Assembly (NCBI RefSeq): GCF_017876295.1
Contig: NZ_JAGINT010000002.1
Span: forward strand, 3,410,001 to 3,474,000
Direction: 5' to 3'
Length of the DNA: 64,000 bases
Source: Kribbella aluminosa
GTDB lineage: Bacteria; Actinomycetota; Actinomycetes; Propionibacteriales; Kribbellaceae
Shown here in pieces: positions 1 through 9,147 of this stretch. A model generated the notes under the pieces. It saw nothing but the letters and a program-made list of their open reading frames with translations. It was not told the DNA's origin and searched no databases. The translations under genes were made by a program, and so were the position numbers. Each line of letters begins with the position of its first letter. Position 1 is the stretch's first letter.

Positions 1-969
1 ACAACCCTACGAATGATCTGCGGACTGGAGCGGGCGACCGCGGGCAACATCTTCTTCGACGGCAAGCCGGTCAGCTGGCTGCCCGCGAACAAGCGGGACG
101 TGTCGATGGTGTTCCAGAGCTACGCGCTCTACCCGCACAAGACCGTCGCGCAGAACATCGGGTTCGCGCTGAAGATGATGCGGGTGCCCAAGGCAACGAT
201 CGCCGAGGAGGTACGGCGGGCCGCGCGCACGCTCGACATCGAGGACCTGCTCGACCGCAAACCCCGGGAACTGTCCGGCGGCCAGCGGCAGCGCGTCGCC
301 CTCGGCCGGGCGATCGTCCGCGACGCCGGGGCGTACCTGCTGGACGAGCCGCTGTCGAACCTGGACGCCCAGCTCCGGGTGCTGATGCGCGCCGAGATCA
401 AGCGCCTGCACGTCGACGTGGCGCGGACGTTCATCTACGTCACCCACGACCAGGTCGAGGCGATGACGATGTCGGACCGGATCGCGGTGATGCGTGACGG
501 CGTCATCCAGCAGTGCGCCACCCCCGAAGAAATCTACGAACGCCCCGCCAACCGCTTCGTCGCCTCGTTCATGGGCTCACCCCCGATGAACTTCCTCACC
601 GGCGAACTGGCCGACGCAGACGGCACCCGAGTCTTCCGCTCACCAGCCCTGACCCAAACCCTCACCCCACCCGCCGCGCCGCTCGACGCAGTAGAGCGAG
701 CGGTGGTGCTGGGTATCCGGCCGGAGGACCTCACCTTGTCGACCACGCCGGTGCAGGGCTATCACCCCGGGAAGGTCTTCGTCTCCGAACCGCTCGGCCC
801 CGACGTACTCGTCACGGTGAACATCGAAGGCGAACTCCTCAAGGCTCGCGTCCCCACCCCGTTCCGCCTGGGCCACGACAGCACGGTGTACGTCGGTCTC
901 GATCCCGCCCGCCTGCACCTGTTCACCACCACCGACGGCACTGCTCTCCACGCCCCACAACCCCGCTGA
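1..969 (+). CDS. ABC transporter ATP-binding protein, UgpC/MsmK/MalK type (5' end outside window)
   Basis: This is the nucleotide-binding subunit of a carbohydrate ABC importer, which hydrolyses ATP on the cytoplasmic face to drive sugar uptake. The reading frame is open from base 1 (TTLRMICGLE), so the Walker A lysine lies just upstream of the window. Visible motifs, in order, are the Q-loop (VFQSYALYPH), the ABC signature LSGGQRQR, Walker B with its glutamate replaced by the usual LLDEPLSNLDA, the H-loop (YVTHDQ) and a C-terminal TOBE/OB regulatory domain (GIRPEDL). That tail is typical of the MalK/UgpC family. The downstream genes (two CE7 esterases and a SelA-like enzyme) lie on the same strand with short gaps, so an operon for an acetylated or amino sugar is a reasonable inference. 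The substrate itself cannot be read from this subunit. Confidence 0.93.
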   Translation, partial: TTLRMICGLERATAGNIFFDGKPVSWLPANKRDVSMVFQSYALYPHKTVAQNIGFALKMMRVPKATIAEEVRRAARTLDIEDLLDRKPRELSGGQRQRVALGRAIVRDAGAYLLDEPLSNLDAQLRVLMRAEIKRLHVDVARTFIYVTHDQVEAMTMSDRIAVMRDGVIQQCATPEEIYERPANRFVASFMGSPPMNFLTGELADADGTRVFRSPALTQTLTPPAAPLDAVERAVVLGIRPEDLTLSTTPVQGYHPGKVFVSEPLGPDVLVTVNIEGELLKARVPTPFRLGHDSTVYVGLDPARLHLFTTTDGTALHAPQPR

Positions 970-1043
970 CACGCACCACAGCGACACGCACCCCCAACAA
1001 CTGCGTGCCCGACGACACGCACCCCCAAACGAGAGGAACGCTC

Positions 1044-1991
1044 TTGAGAGACCCCGAGAACGCGACGGTCGACGTCGAACTCCCGGAGGACTTCGACGAC
1101 TTCTGGGCAGCCGGCCTCGCGGACTGCGCGTCGTACCCGCTCGACCCGGTACTCACCGAGCTGCCGAACCTCTCCACCGACACGGTGATTGTCAACGATC
1201 TACATTTCACCAGCTACGGCGGACTCCGCATCGCCGGCTGGTACGCCGTACCCCGCGACCGCCCCGGTCCATTACCGGGCCTGGTCACGATCCCCGGGTA
1301 CATCTCGGAGCCGACCGTCCCGAAGGAATGGGCCGAACTCGGCTACGCCACGCTCGCGATCGCCCCGCGCGGCAAGCTCCGCTCCAACGACGTGTTCGAC
1401 CCCGGCTACCCGGGCCTGCTGACGCACAACATCGTCGACCCCAACACCTACGGGTACCGCGGCTTCTACCTCGACGTGGTCCGCGCGGTCGAGGTGCTGC
1501 TGGATCGTCCAGATGTCGACAATCAGCGGATCGGGCTCCAGGGCTCCAGCCAGGGCGGCGGGCTCGGGATCTCCACGGCCGCGCTGATGCCCGACGTGAT
1601 CCGCTGCGTCGCGGCCGGTGCGCCGTACCTCTGCGGGATCATGACCGCGCCCACGCTGACCCGCTCGTACCCGTACGAGGAGATCAACGAGTACCTGCGC
1701 ATCCACCCGAAGGACGTGGACCGCGTACGCGAGACGGTCGCCTACTACGACGGCCTGAACTTCGCGCCGAAGGTGCAGGCCCCGACGTTGCTGTACCTCG
1801 GGCTCGAGGACGACGTCTGCCCGCCGGAGACCGGGTTCGCGTTGCATCGGGCCCTGACGTGCGAGAAGACCTTGCACACGTACCCGCACTGCGCGCACCA
1901 CGCCGGCCCTTCCGGGCGTGATGCGGATCGTGGAGGACTTCCTTGCCGAGCACCTCACCCCGGGACGGTGAACCGATGGACCCCGAACTGA
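1044..1991 (+). CDS. acetylxylan esterase / cephalosporin-C deacetylase family hydrolase (CE7), probable C-terminal frameshift
   Basis: An alpha/beta hydrolase of carbohydrate esterase family 7, predicted to remove acetyl groups from sugars or small substrates in the cytoplasm. The TTG start follows GAGAGGAA. The nucleophile elbow GSSQGGG matches the CE7 GxSQGG motif, and the RG dyad region reads APRGKLRSND instead of the usual RGQ. The acid region (LGLEDDVCPP) and histidine region (YPHCAHHAG) follow. After about base 1905 the frame runs into nonsense (PSGRDADRGG) and stops at 1991, inside the next gene. In the +1 frame the sequence instead reads VMRIVEDFLAEHLTPGR and stops at 1971, a normal hydrolase C-terminus 4 bp before the next ATG. 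A one-base insertion near 1905-1917 is therefore likely, either a real mutation or a sequence error. Confidence 0.85.
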   Translation: MRDPENATVDVELPEDFDDFWAAGLADCASYPLDPVLTELPNLSTDTVIVNDLHFTSYGGLRIAGWYAVPRDRPGPLPGLVTIPGYISEPTVPKEWAELGYATLAIAPRGKLRSNDVFDPGYPGLLTHNIVDPNTYGYRGFYLDVVRAVEVLLDRPDVDNQRIGLQGSSQGGGLGISTAALMPDVIRCVAAGAPYLCGIMTAPTLTRSYPYEEINEYLRIHPKDVDRVRETVAYYDGLNFAPKVQAPTLLYLGLEDDVCPPETGFALHRALTCEKTLHTYPHCAHHAGPSGRDADRGGLPCRAPHPGTVNRWTPN

Positions 1992-2833
1992 CCTTCGACG
2001 CCTACTGGAGCGCGATCGACGAGGAACTCGCCGCGATCCCCGGCCGGCCGGTACTGGACGTCGTACCGGCGCGAACGACCGACGAGGCGGCGTTCTACTC
2101 GCTGCGGATCACGAGCACCGGGCCGTACCGCGTGTACGGCAACCTCAGCATCCCGCGCGGCGACGGGCCGTTCCCGGGGCTGCTGATCACCCCGCGGTAC
2201 GGCAGCGTCAACAACGTCCCACACCCGAACGACCGGAGCCGGTACGTCGTACTCAGCCTGATGCACCGCGGTCAACGGCTCGCCGACGAGGGCTTCGCGG
2301 CGGCGTACCCAGGATTGTTGACAATGGGAATCGACGATCCGTCGACGTACGTCTACCGCGGGATCGCAGCCGACTGTCTGCGAGCGGCCGAGTTCCTGAT
2401 GGGGCTGTCGGAGGTGGATCCGGCGCGGGTCGCGGTGACCGGTGACGACCTCGCGGTGCTGACCGCTGCACGGCGGCCCGGGTTCAGCTCGGTGCGGGTG
2501 ACCGACCTGCTGTTCTACCGGGCGATGGAGGCGCGGCTGAAGTCGTGCCTGTATCCGCTGGAAGAGCTGAACGATCACCTGAGGCGTGGATCGTCAGCAG
2601 AAGGATTGTCGACAACCCTCTCGTACTACGATCCGGCGCGGCACGCTCCGGCTGTGACGGGACGTACGTTGCTGAGCATCGACGACGAGGACTGGTGTCG
2701 TTCGTTGCTCGCGGCGTTGCCTGATCCTGAGGTTTACCCGGTCACGCATCTTGATGGGACGGACAACGACTTTCTCGATGCGTGGTTGGCGGAGCGGTCC
2801 GCCGTACCGGCGATGTCGAAGTTCATCGCATGA
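1976..2833 (+). CDS. CE7-like alpha/beta hydrolase homologue lacking the nucleophile serine
   Basis: A second, divergent CE7-type protein (285 aa) immediately after the first. It shares the RG dyad (MHRGQRLADEGF), the PGLLTMGIDDPSTYVYRG segment, and the region around YPLEELNDHLR that matches YPYEEINEYLR in the upstream esterase. However, where the catalytic GxSxG should be, it has VTGDDLAVLTAA, so the serine is replaced by aspartate. It is therefore probably not a serine esterase. It may be a regulatory or binding partner of its neighbour, or a decaying duplicate. The ATG at 1976 is chosen because it begins the homologous region. The stop codon overlaps the next start as ATGA, indicating translational coupling. 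Confidence 0.75.
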   Translation: MDPELTFDAYWSAIDEELAAIPGRPVLDVVPARTTDEAAFYSLRITSTGPYRVYGNLSIPRGDGPFPGLLITPRYGSVNNVPHPNDRSRYVVLSLMHRGQRLADEGFAAAYPGLLTMGIDDPSTYVYRGIAADCLRAAEFLMGLSEVDPARVAVTGDDLAVLTAARRPGFSSVRVTDLLFYRAMEARLKSCLYPLEELNDHLRRGSSAEGLSTTLSYYDPARHAPAVTGRTLLSIDDEDWCRSLLAALPDPEVYPVTHLDGTDNDFLDAWLAERSAVPAMSKFIA

Positions 2834-4125
2834 ATCCGCTGGGGGTGCGGCCGGTCATCAACGCCAACGCGACGGTCACCGTGCTCGGCGGTTCGCTGAT
2901 GCCGCCGCCGGTGGTGCAGGCGATGAACGAGGCGGCGGCGCAGTTCGTCGACCTGCCGGAGCTGAACCAGCGGGTGGGGGAGCGGCTGGCCGAGCTGACG
3001 CACAACGAGGCGGCGTACGTGACCTCCGGCGCTGCAGCCGCCATCACGCTGGCTGTTGCGGCGTGCGTGACCACTGAGTCGCAGGCGTTCCCGAGAGACG
3101 CCGAGGTGGTGATGTTCACCAGCCAACGCAACGGCTACGACTACTCAGCCCGCCTCACCGGCGCCCGCATCGTCGAGGTCGGCCCCTCTATCAGGGCCCT
3201 CCGCAAAGCCCTATCCAGCAACCCCCCAACCCCCACCAAGCAATTCCCAGCCGCCGAGCGTGGAGTCTCCGCGAGCCTGGGGACGCTCGCCGAGCCTGGT
3301 GCCCCCGCGGAGATCCCCGCTGAGCCGGACGGCTCCGCCGAGCAAGGGGTTTCGGATGAGGCCGGGACCTTCAGTGGGCAAGGGGTCTCGGGTGAGGTGG
3401 GGGGATCCGGTAAGGCAGCTTGTGTGTTGTGGTTTGCGGGGGCGCATTACGCCGAGGGGGCGTTGGAGGTGGAGGAGGTTGTTCGGTGTGCGCGTGAGTT
3501 CGGTGTGCCGGTGATCGTGGATGCTGCGGCGCAGATTCCGCCGGTGGCGTCGTTGTGGCGGTTCACGCGGGACGTGGGCGCGGATGCGGTGATTGTCAGC
3601 GGTGGTAAGGGGCTGCGCGGACCGCAGGCCAGTGGGTTGGTGTTGGGCAAGCGATGGCTGATCGAGCGGCTCCGCGCGCACACCTCGCCGTTGCACGAGC
3701 TCGGGCGGGGGATGAAGGTCGGGAAGGAGGAGTTGATGGGTCTGCTCGCGGCGGTCGAGTGGACGCTCGCGCAGGACGAGCCGGCGATCCTGGCCGGATA
3801 CGAGCAGATTGTCGACAACTGGATTGTCGGCCTGCAGGGAATCCCGGGGATGCTCGTCGAGCGCGGGTATCCGAGTGAGGCCGGCCAGCCGCACAGCCGC
3901 GCCGTACTCCGGCTCCAGAACCGCGACGAAGTACTCAAGGCGCTCTGGGACGGCACCCCGCGGATCTCGGTCGGAACTCACGGCCTCCCCGACGACGCGA
4001 TCGCACTCAACCCGCAAACGCTGCAACCGGGAGAGGAGCACCTAGTCCTGGAAGCCTTGCTCCGAGTCCTGGCCGAGGCCGACCAGCAGAACGCGCCACA
4101 GGCGGCAGAGCCCCCGGGAGCCTAG
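2830..4125 (+). CDS. SelA/DgaE-family PLP-dependent enzyme with a repetitive insertion
   Basis: A PLP-dependent fold-type I protein resembling the SelA-like family that includes D-glucosaminate-6-phosphate ammonia-lyase (DgaE). Family features are the N-terminal RPVINANATVTVLGGSLMP, the THNEAAYVTSGAAAAI cofactor-pocket segment, the aspartate in PVIVDAAAQIPP and the Schiff-base lysine in SGGKGLRGPQASG. Residues about 135-195 (bases 3235-3415) form a Ser/Gly/Glu-rich repetitive insert (phrases such as EQGVSDEAGTFSGQGVSGE) between two conserved blocks, which is not expected in the fold. The start overlaps the upstream stop (ATGA). With sugar import and deacetylase genes upstream, a role in degrading an amino-sugar acid is plausible but unproven. 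True selenocysteine synthase activity is unlikely without other sel genes. Confidence 0.8.
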   Translation: MNPLGVRPVINANATVTVLGGSLMPPPVVQAMNEAAAQFVDLPELNQRVGERLAELTHNEAAYVTSGAAAAITLAVAACVTTESQAFPRDAEVVMFTSQRNGYDYSARLTGARIVEVGPSIRALRKALSSNPPTPTKQFPAAERGVSASLGTLAEPGAPAEIPAEPDGSAEQGVSDEAGTFSGQGVSGEVGGSGKAACVLWFAGAHYAEGALEVEEVVRCAREFGVPVIVDAAAQIPPVASLWRFTRDVGADAVIVSGGKGLRGPQASGLVLGKRWLIERLRAHTSPLHELGRGMKVGKEELMGLLAAVEWTLAQDEPAILAGYEQIVDNWIVGLQGIPGMLVERGYPSEAGQPHSRAVLRLQNRDEVLKALWDGTPRISVGTHGLPDDAIALNPQTLQPGEEHLVLEALLRVLAEADQQNAPQAAEPPGA

Positions 4126-4476
4126 GTCCCGTCTGCCAATCCAGCCCTCGATCCAGCGCTCGGTACTGAATCTGGTCCGGCACCTGGTCCAGCGCCCGGT
4201 CCTGCGTGCGATCCAGCACCTGGCCCTATGCCCGGTCCAGCACCTGGGCCAGCGCTCGGTCCAGCACCTGGGCCTGCGCGTGGTTCTGCCCGGTCCTGCG
4301 CCTTGGGTCCGGCGCCCGGTTCGGCACCTGGTCCCGCGCCCCGGTCCGGCACGTGGTCCCGGGCCCAGTCCCGCGCCCGGTCCGGCGCCGTATGACGTGG
4401 CGTTCGGTGTGGTGCGGTGGCGTGGCTAGGGCGCCGGAGGAGGTGGAGGGTGCTGGGCAGGATCTAAGGTCGGGGG
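4126..4476. repeat. Gene-free spacer with degenerate GGTCCAGCACCT-type tandem repeats
   Basis: Bases about 4147-4392 are built of degenerate 12-bp units (ggtccagcacct and variants). Read in the frame of the upstream gene, past its TAG stop, they would encode a Pro/Gly/Ala-rich tail of GPAPGPAP type for about 85 codons before the next stop near 4393. No start codon with a ribosome site is present, so I do not call a gene. The last 80 bases before 4477 carry no clear promoter. Confidence 0.7.
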
Positions 4477-5454
4477 ATGGCGAGTAAGGCGGATGAGACG
4501 CGGGACGGCGTTGAGCTGACGAATCTGGATCAGCCGCTGTTCGACGGGGCGGATGCGACCAAGCGCGACCTGGTCGACTACCTGGACGCGGTGCACGGGC
4601 GGATCCTGCCGGAGTTGCGGGAGCGGCCGTTGTCGGTGGTGCGGATCCGGCCGGGGCAGGCGCAGTTCATGCAGAAGAACGTGCCCAAGTACACCCCGGA
4701 GTGGGTGAAGACCGTGCAGGTGTGGGCGGAGGCGTCCAAGCGGCAGGTGTCGTACGCGTTGTGCGACGACCGGCGGACGCTGCTGTGGTTCGCGAACCAG
4801 CGGGCCGTGGAGTACCACCCGACGCTGATGCGTGCCGATCGGTGGGACCGCGTGACGCATCTCGTGCTGGATCTCGATCCGCCCGAGGGGGAGACGTTCG
4901 GGATGGCAGTGCAGGCGGCGTTGCTGGTGCGGCAGGCGTTGGTCGACTCCGGGTTGTCCGGTGCGGTGAAGACGAGCGGTGCGAAGGGCGTTCATGTCAT
5001 CGTTCCGATTGTCGACAATGTGACGATCGAGGATGCGGCGGCTGCGACCCGGGCGATCGCGGCCCGTGCGGAGAGGCTGGATCCGGCGGTCGCGACCACG
5101 GCGTACATCAAGGAGGATCGGCACGGGAAGGTGTTCGTCGATTCGACGCGCTCCGGTGGGGCGACGGTGGTGGCGGTGTACAGTCCGCGGGTTCGGCCGG
5201 GGGCCACGGTGTCGTTTCCGGTCGGGTGGGACGAGTTGGAGAACGTGTCGCCGCGGGACTTCACGGTGCGTACGGCGCCGGGGTTGCTCGGGGACCGGGA
5301 TCCGTGGGCGGAGGCGTTGCCGGCGCCGCAGGAGATTCCGGCGGAGGTGCTTGCGGAAGGGCGGGAGATTCCGGTGGCGCGGGTCGTGGCGATGCATGAG
5401 GGGAAGCGCCGGAAGCGTGCACGCGAGGCGGAGCAGCAGGCGACGGGCGAGTAG
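4477..5454 (+). CDS. LigD-type DNA polymerase/primase domain protein (NHEJ PolDom), stand-alone
   Basis: A 325-aa protein consisting of the LigD polymerase domain, an archaeo-eukaryotic primase-like fold that adds nucleotides at double-strand-break ends in bacterial non-homologous end joining. Supporting motifs are the N-terminal ELTNLDQPLFDG, the segment FMQKNVPKYTPEW, the metal-binding LDLDPPEG (the DxD aspartates), KTSGAKGVHVIVPI with the conserved SGxKGxH, and a further catalytic-type aspartate in KVFVDSTRSG. Ligase and phosphoesterase domains are absent, and no Ku gene lies in the window, so the partners must be encoded elsewhere. The C-terminus is basic (GKRRKRAREAE), consistent with DNA contact. 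Confidence 0.9.
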   Translation: MASKADETRDGVELTNLDQPLFDGADATKRDLVDYLDAVHGRILPELRERPLSVVRIRPGQAQFMQKNVPKYTPEWVKTVQVWAEASKRQVSYALCDDRRTLLWFANQRAVEYHPTLMRADRWDRVTHLVLDLDPPEGETFGMAVQAALLVRQALVDSGLSGAVKTSGAKGVHVIVPIVDNVTIEDAAAATRAIAARAERLDPAVATTAYIKEDRHGKVFVDSTRSGGATVVAVYSPRVRPGATVSFPVGWDELENVSPRDFTVRTAPGLLGDRDPWAEALPAPQEIPAEVLAEGREIPVARVVAMHEGKRRKRAREAEQQATGE

Positions 5455-5699
5455 GGCCTACATGTAGCAGCGCCTCGATTGCTGCGGTGGCCTTCAGGGA
5501 AGTGCTGCTGGGGGGTGCCGAAGGTGACTGTGTCGATTGCGCCGCTCACCGTGCGGTGCACCGCCACCTGGAGCCCGTCGGGCCGGTACGCCGCCACCGG
5601 GAGCTGGAGGTGCCGGTACGCCGTCACTTCCAGTCCGGCGGGTTGGTGGTGGCGTGGTTGTGGCGGTCGGGTTGGTGGGTTGGGTGGGGCTTGGTTGGG

Positions 5700-8600
5700 T
5701 TACTCCGTGGCGGTTGTCAGGTCGAGGGCTCGGCGGCGGACGGGGACGTGCGGGTGGTTGCGGAGGGCAACTAGTACGGAGCGCCAGGGGGCGGGCCAGC
5801 CGGCTGGGGGAGCGGCTGTGCGGAGCAGGGCGTGTGCGAAGAGTCCGGATGCGAGGTCAGTAGACCTCGACAGGTGTTCGGCGGTCGGCAGCAGGTCGGC
5901 GGGCGACCAGGTTGATGCGGTGGCGGCGAGCCGCGCACCGATCAGCTCGGCCGCGCTCGCCGCGGCCAGCGGGTCGTCTAGGACAAGATCGAGCAGATCA
6001 CGGAGAAGGCTGCTGGGCTCGCCGTCGCTTTGCGCCGCCACGCCGTCGCGCGGGGACTGACGGGGAGGTGTCCCGCGGCTTTCCGCCGTTAGACCGTCGG
6101 GCGGGGATTGACGGTGAGGTGTACCGCGGCTTTCCGCAGCTAAGTCGTGGGCGAGGACCAGCAGCTGGAGGCGCAGATCCAGGAAGTCGGGCGTGGAGAG
6201 TTCGTTGGCTACCGCGAGCAAGTGGTGGCGGATTGCGGCTGGTCGGGCGGCGAAGTGGGAGGTCAGCTGCGAGACCAGGTAGGTGAGTCGCTGGCGTGCC
6301 GGGTGGTCCCGGTCCGGCTGGGCGTTTGGTAGGGACGGGTCGGCTTCCAGGCGGACCAGGAGACGTACGGCGTCGACCAGTGCGCCCAGGCCGAGCGGTG
6401 CGTCAGCAGCGACGATCGACACCAGCGCCGTGATCGCCTGGCGCCACACCGGACCCCGCACCGACAACCGGCTGATGAAGTCCGCGCACACTCCAGCAAC
6501 CGCAGGGTTGTGCCGTGCCCACTCCCGCAGCGCCAGCAGCGCCGGTCCCACAACCTCCGGCTCGCTCCGGGTCGTCACAGCGATCAGCAGGTCCGCGTAC
6601 CGCGACCGATACCCAAGCGGTACGTCGTACGCTCGCCGCGCAGCCAACGCCACAGCAGTAGCAGGCGAGTCATGCACCGCCTGCTCGAGCACCGCCCACG
6701 CAGCAGGGTCATGCAGCAGGTACTGCGACACCGCACGTGCGATAGCCGCCCGCACATCCCGATGTGCACCAGCCCACGTCTCCGTGAGCACCGCACTGGC
6801 CCCAGGCGCCCGTAGCTCGCCCAGCAACCGTACGGCTTCCTTCCGCGCTGTGACCTTCACCTTGTCACCAGACAGCACCGGCTGCAGCAACCCGGGCAGC
6901 AGGCTCGGCCGTACGTACCGCGCCGCCCGCCCGGCCGCGTACACAGCCGCCCGAGCCCGGTCGTCACCAGCATGTGCCAGCAGCAACGGTATGACGGCAT
7001 CCGGCCGCTCTGTCCACGCCAACGCGCCCAGCGCGGCCTCTTGCAGCAAGATGTTGTCACTAGCAAGGAACTCATCCAGCGAACCGCCCACGGGCACCTG
7101 GCCAAGCGTCTTGACCGCCCGCGCCCGGTACCACTCCGGCACTCGCTCGTCACGCGCCACACCGGCCAGCAACTCGGCGTACCGCGCCTGCTGTCGCGGC
7201 AGCCATCGCCGGAGCGCCTGGCTCGACACCTCCCACGCAGCACTGTTCCGTTCGAACCGCCGGATCTTGTCCGCCGCTGCGAGCACAGGGTCCAACAGAT
7301 CGGTACGGAGCTCGGTCACCACCCACCACACCGGGTACCAGCGCGCCATGCGTACGTCGCGCGCGATGATCCGCTCCACGCGCTCCTGCCGCGTAGCTGG
7401 CGCATCCAGCCAGAAGCGGCACCCCTCGTTGACCGTGTGCTCCTGGTTCGACCAGACCGCCTGCTCCAGCACGTCCTGCAGCGGCTCCAGCGACCACGCC
7501 CGACGGCCGAAAGCAGCCGCCACAGCAATCGCCAGCCCGTACTCGTTCCGCTTGGCCGCAGCGTCGACAGCCGGCCGCAGTACGTCGTACACCTCGACCT
7601 CACGCCCGCGCGGTAGCCCGGTGATCAGACCGTAGAGGTCGATCGTCCCAAGGCTCGAAGACAGCCGCCCGTGCGCCTGCAGCCCCCACTCCAGCACACC
7701 GCCCTGGTCGTCGACGGCACCGTGCACCACAGCGTGCTCAGCCAGCTCCGTCAGGGCCCGCCGCGTGCTGTACGACGTGTCGCGGGCGTCCAGCGCGTCA
7801 GTGAGCAGCGTGTCCAACGAAGAGGTCAGCGCATCGGTCAGCAGCGACGGCGGCAGCGCCGCAACAGCCTGTACGACGGTGGAGCGCACCGGGTCCTGGT
7901 CGTTGCGGATACGTCCGGCAGCCCATGTAACGGCCTCCACCACCTGCTCCGGCCGCCTCCCGTTCCCGGCCGACCGAATGACAGCCCGATACACAGAGGC
8001 TCGCACTGCAGCGTCAGGGTCGAGTACGTCGCCCGAAAGCAGCGAGAACGCCTCTTCGTACGGGAGGTGCGCTGTGACAGCACGGCGAGCTGCACCGTCC
8101 TCTTGGAGCACAGGCAGCGCCAGCATCCGCCGCGCCTGCTCAACGCGCTCCTGATGCGGCAGCACCCAGAGCAGGTCGTCAGCAAGCCGTGCCTGTCCCA
8201 GATCCACCTGGTCAGTTACACCCGTAAAGACCGCTGCCCGCCGCGAGGGCGGCAGCGCAGCCAGCAACGCGGTCAGCTGCGGCCAGAGGACCCGGCCAAG
8301 CCTGATGAGAGAAGCAGTGGAGTACCTGTGCAGCCGACGCCGGAAGGCGGGTGTCAGCGCCTGCCACACCACCCGACGCCGGTCCGGCGCCAGCAGCATC
8401 TCCAGCACACCAGCCGGGTCTCTGTCCGTCAGCGGCCCGAGTATGTCGAGTACGGCGATCGGCAGGCCATCAGCCGGCACCGCCTCCATGATCAGCTCAG
8501 CATCGAGAGCAGCAGCGGCCCCGTGCCCCACGCCCTGCCACCACTCGTCACGGTCCGAACCAGTAGGCAGTGTGGATCGCGCAAAGTCGAGCACCTGCGA

Positions 8601-9110
8601 GCGATGGTGCTTGGCGAGAGTCCGCCAACTACCAGGCGTCAGGCAGTACGCCAGCTCAGGCAGCAGCCGTTCAACAGTCAGGTCGTCGGTAGCGTCCAGC
8701 AGACCGCTCGCAGCCACGTCACCCCACCGCGCCCGGTGCTCGTCGATCAGCCGCACTGCGAGGCGCTCCCGCCGCTGCCGCCGTACCAGCGCCACCAGTC
8801 GCGTCCGCAGGAACGCCGGCGCGTCGTCGTACAGGATGCGCAGGTCGTCGTCCGTCACCGGTACGCCGCGGCCGACCGCGGCGAGCGCCCTCGCCTGCAC
8901 AGCCGGCTCCCGGTCCCGGAGCATCCGCGAGACGTACGCCGTGTCCCGGGTGATCTCGGCGACCTGCAGACCGAGGTGGCGCTCGAACGCGCTGCCGGGG
9001 GCCAGCTCACCGAGCAGCCCGGCCAGCTGCGGTGCCTGGTCCGCGAGAAACCGTACGCGCCGGCCGTAGGAGAGTCCGTCGATCGATCGCAGCAGCTCCG
9101 GCAAACGCAT
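5700..9110 (-). CDS. Large HEAT/armadillo-like repeat protein, function unknown (1136 aa)
   Basis: A long, mostly helical protein with no signal peptide or membrane segment. Successive segments of about 35-40 residues carry Ala/Leu/Arg-rich helix pairs such as AVQARALAAVGRGV, AAVRASVYRAVIRSAG and EAALGALAWTERPDAVIPLLLAH, the pattern expected of HEAT repeats that form a binding solenoid. No catalytic motif was found. Near the C-terminus (bases about 6012-6148) sits a 17-residue tandem repeat, AESRGTPxRQSPxDG, encoded by two 51-bp units plus a partial third, which looks like a later insertion. The ATG at 9110 is preceded by AGGATGGGGCT, a fair ribosome site. I do not recognise a specific family; a scaffold role is inferred only from the repeat architecture. 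Confidence 0.8.
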   Translation of the reverse strand: MRLPELLRSIDGLSYGRRVRFLADQAPQLAGLLGELAPGSAFERHLGLQVAEITRDTAYVSRMLRDREPAVQARALAAVGRGVPVTDDDLRILYDDAPAFLRTRLVALVRRQRRERLAVRLIDEHRARWGDVAASGLLDATDDLTVERLLPELAYCLTPGSWRTLAKHHRSQVLDFARSTLPTGSDRDEWWQGVGHGAAAALDAELIMEAVPADGLPIAVLDILGPLTDRDPAGVLEMLLAPDRRRVVWQALTPAFRRRLHRYSTASLIRLGRVLWPQLTALLAALPPSRRAAVFTGVTDQVDLGQARLADDLLWVLPHQERVEQARRMLALPVLQEDGAARRAVTAHLPYEEAFSLLSGDVLDPDAAVRASVYRAVIRSAGNGRRPEQVVEAVTWAAGRIRNDQDPVRSTVVQAVAALPPSLLTDALTSSLDTLLTDALDARDTSYSTRRALTELAEHAVVHGAVDDQGGVLEWGLQAHGRLSSSLGTIDLYGLITGLPRGREVEVYDVLRPAVDAAAKRNEYGLAIAVAAAFGRRAWSLEPLQDVLEQAVWSNQEHTVNEGCRFWLDAPATRQERVERIIARDVRMARWYPVWWVVTELRTDLLDPVLAAADKIRRFERNSAAWEVSSQALRRWLPRQQARYAELLAGVARDERVPEWYRARAVKTLGQVPVGGSLDEFLASDNILLQEAALGALAWTERPDAVIPLLLAHAGDDRARAAVYAAGRAARYVRPSLLPGLLQPVLSGDKVKVTARKEAVRLLGELRAPGASAVLTETWAGAHRDVRAAIARAVSQYLLHDPAAWAVLEQAVHDSPATAVALAARRAYDVPLGYRSRYADLLIAVTTRSEPEVVGPALLALREWARHNPAVAGVCADFISRLSVRGPVWRQAITALVSIVAADAPLGLGALVDAVRLLVRLEADPSLPNAQPDRDHPARQRLTYLVSQLTSHFAARPAAIRHHLLAVANELSTPDFLDLRLQLLVLAHDLAAESRGTPHRQSPPDGLTAESRGTPPRQSPRDGVAAQSDGEPSSLLRDLLDLVLDDPLAAASAAELIGARLAATASTWSPADLLPTAEHLSRSTDLASGLFAHALLRTAAPPAGWPAPWRSVLVALRNHPHVPVRRRALDLTTATE

Positions 9111-9147
9111 AGCCCCATCCTGCCGAACGACAGTGCCAGGACCGGTG

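Noticed and set aside
2830..4125. True selenocysteine synthase (SelA)
   Set aside because: No selB, selD or tRNA-Sec in the window, and the surroundings suggest sugar metabolism; the fold is shared with other lyases.
4122..4352. GAGP-repeat frame on the minus strand
   Set aside because: It is only the complement of a 12-bp repeat and has no start signal.
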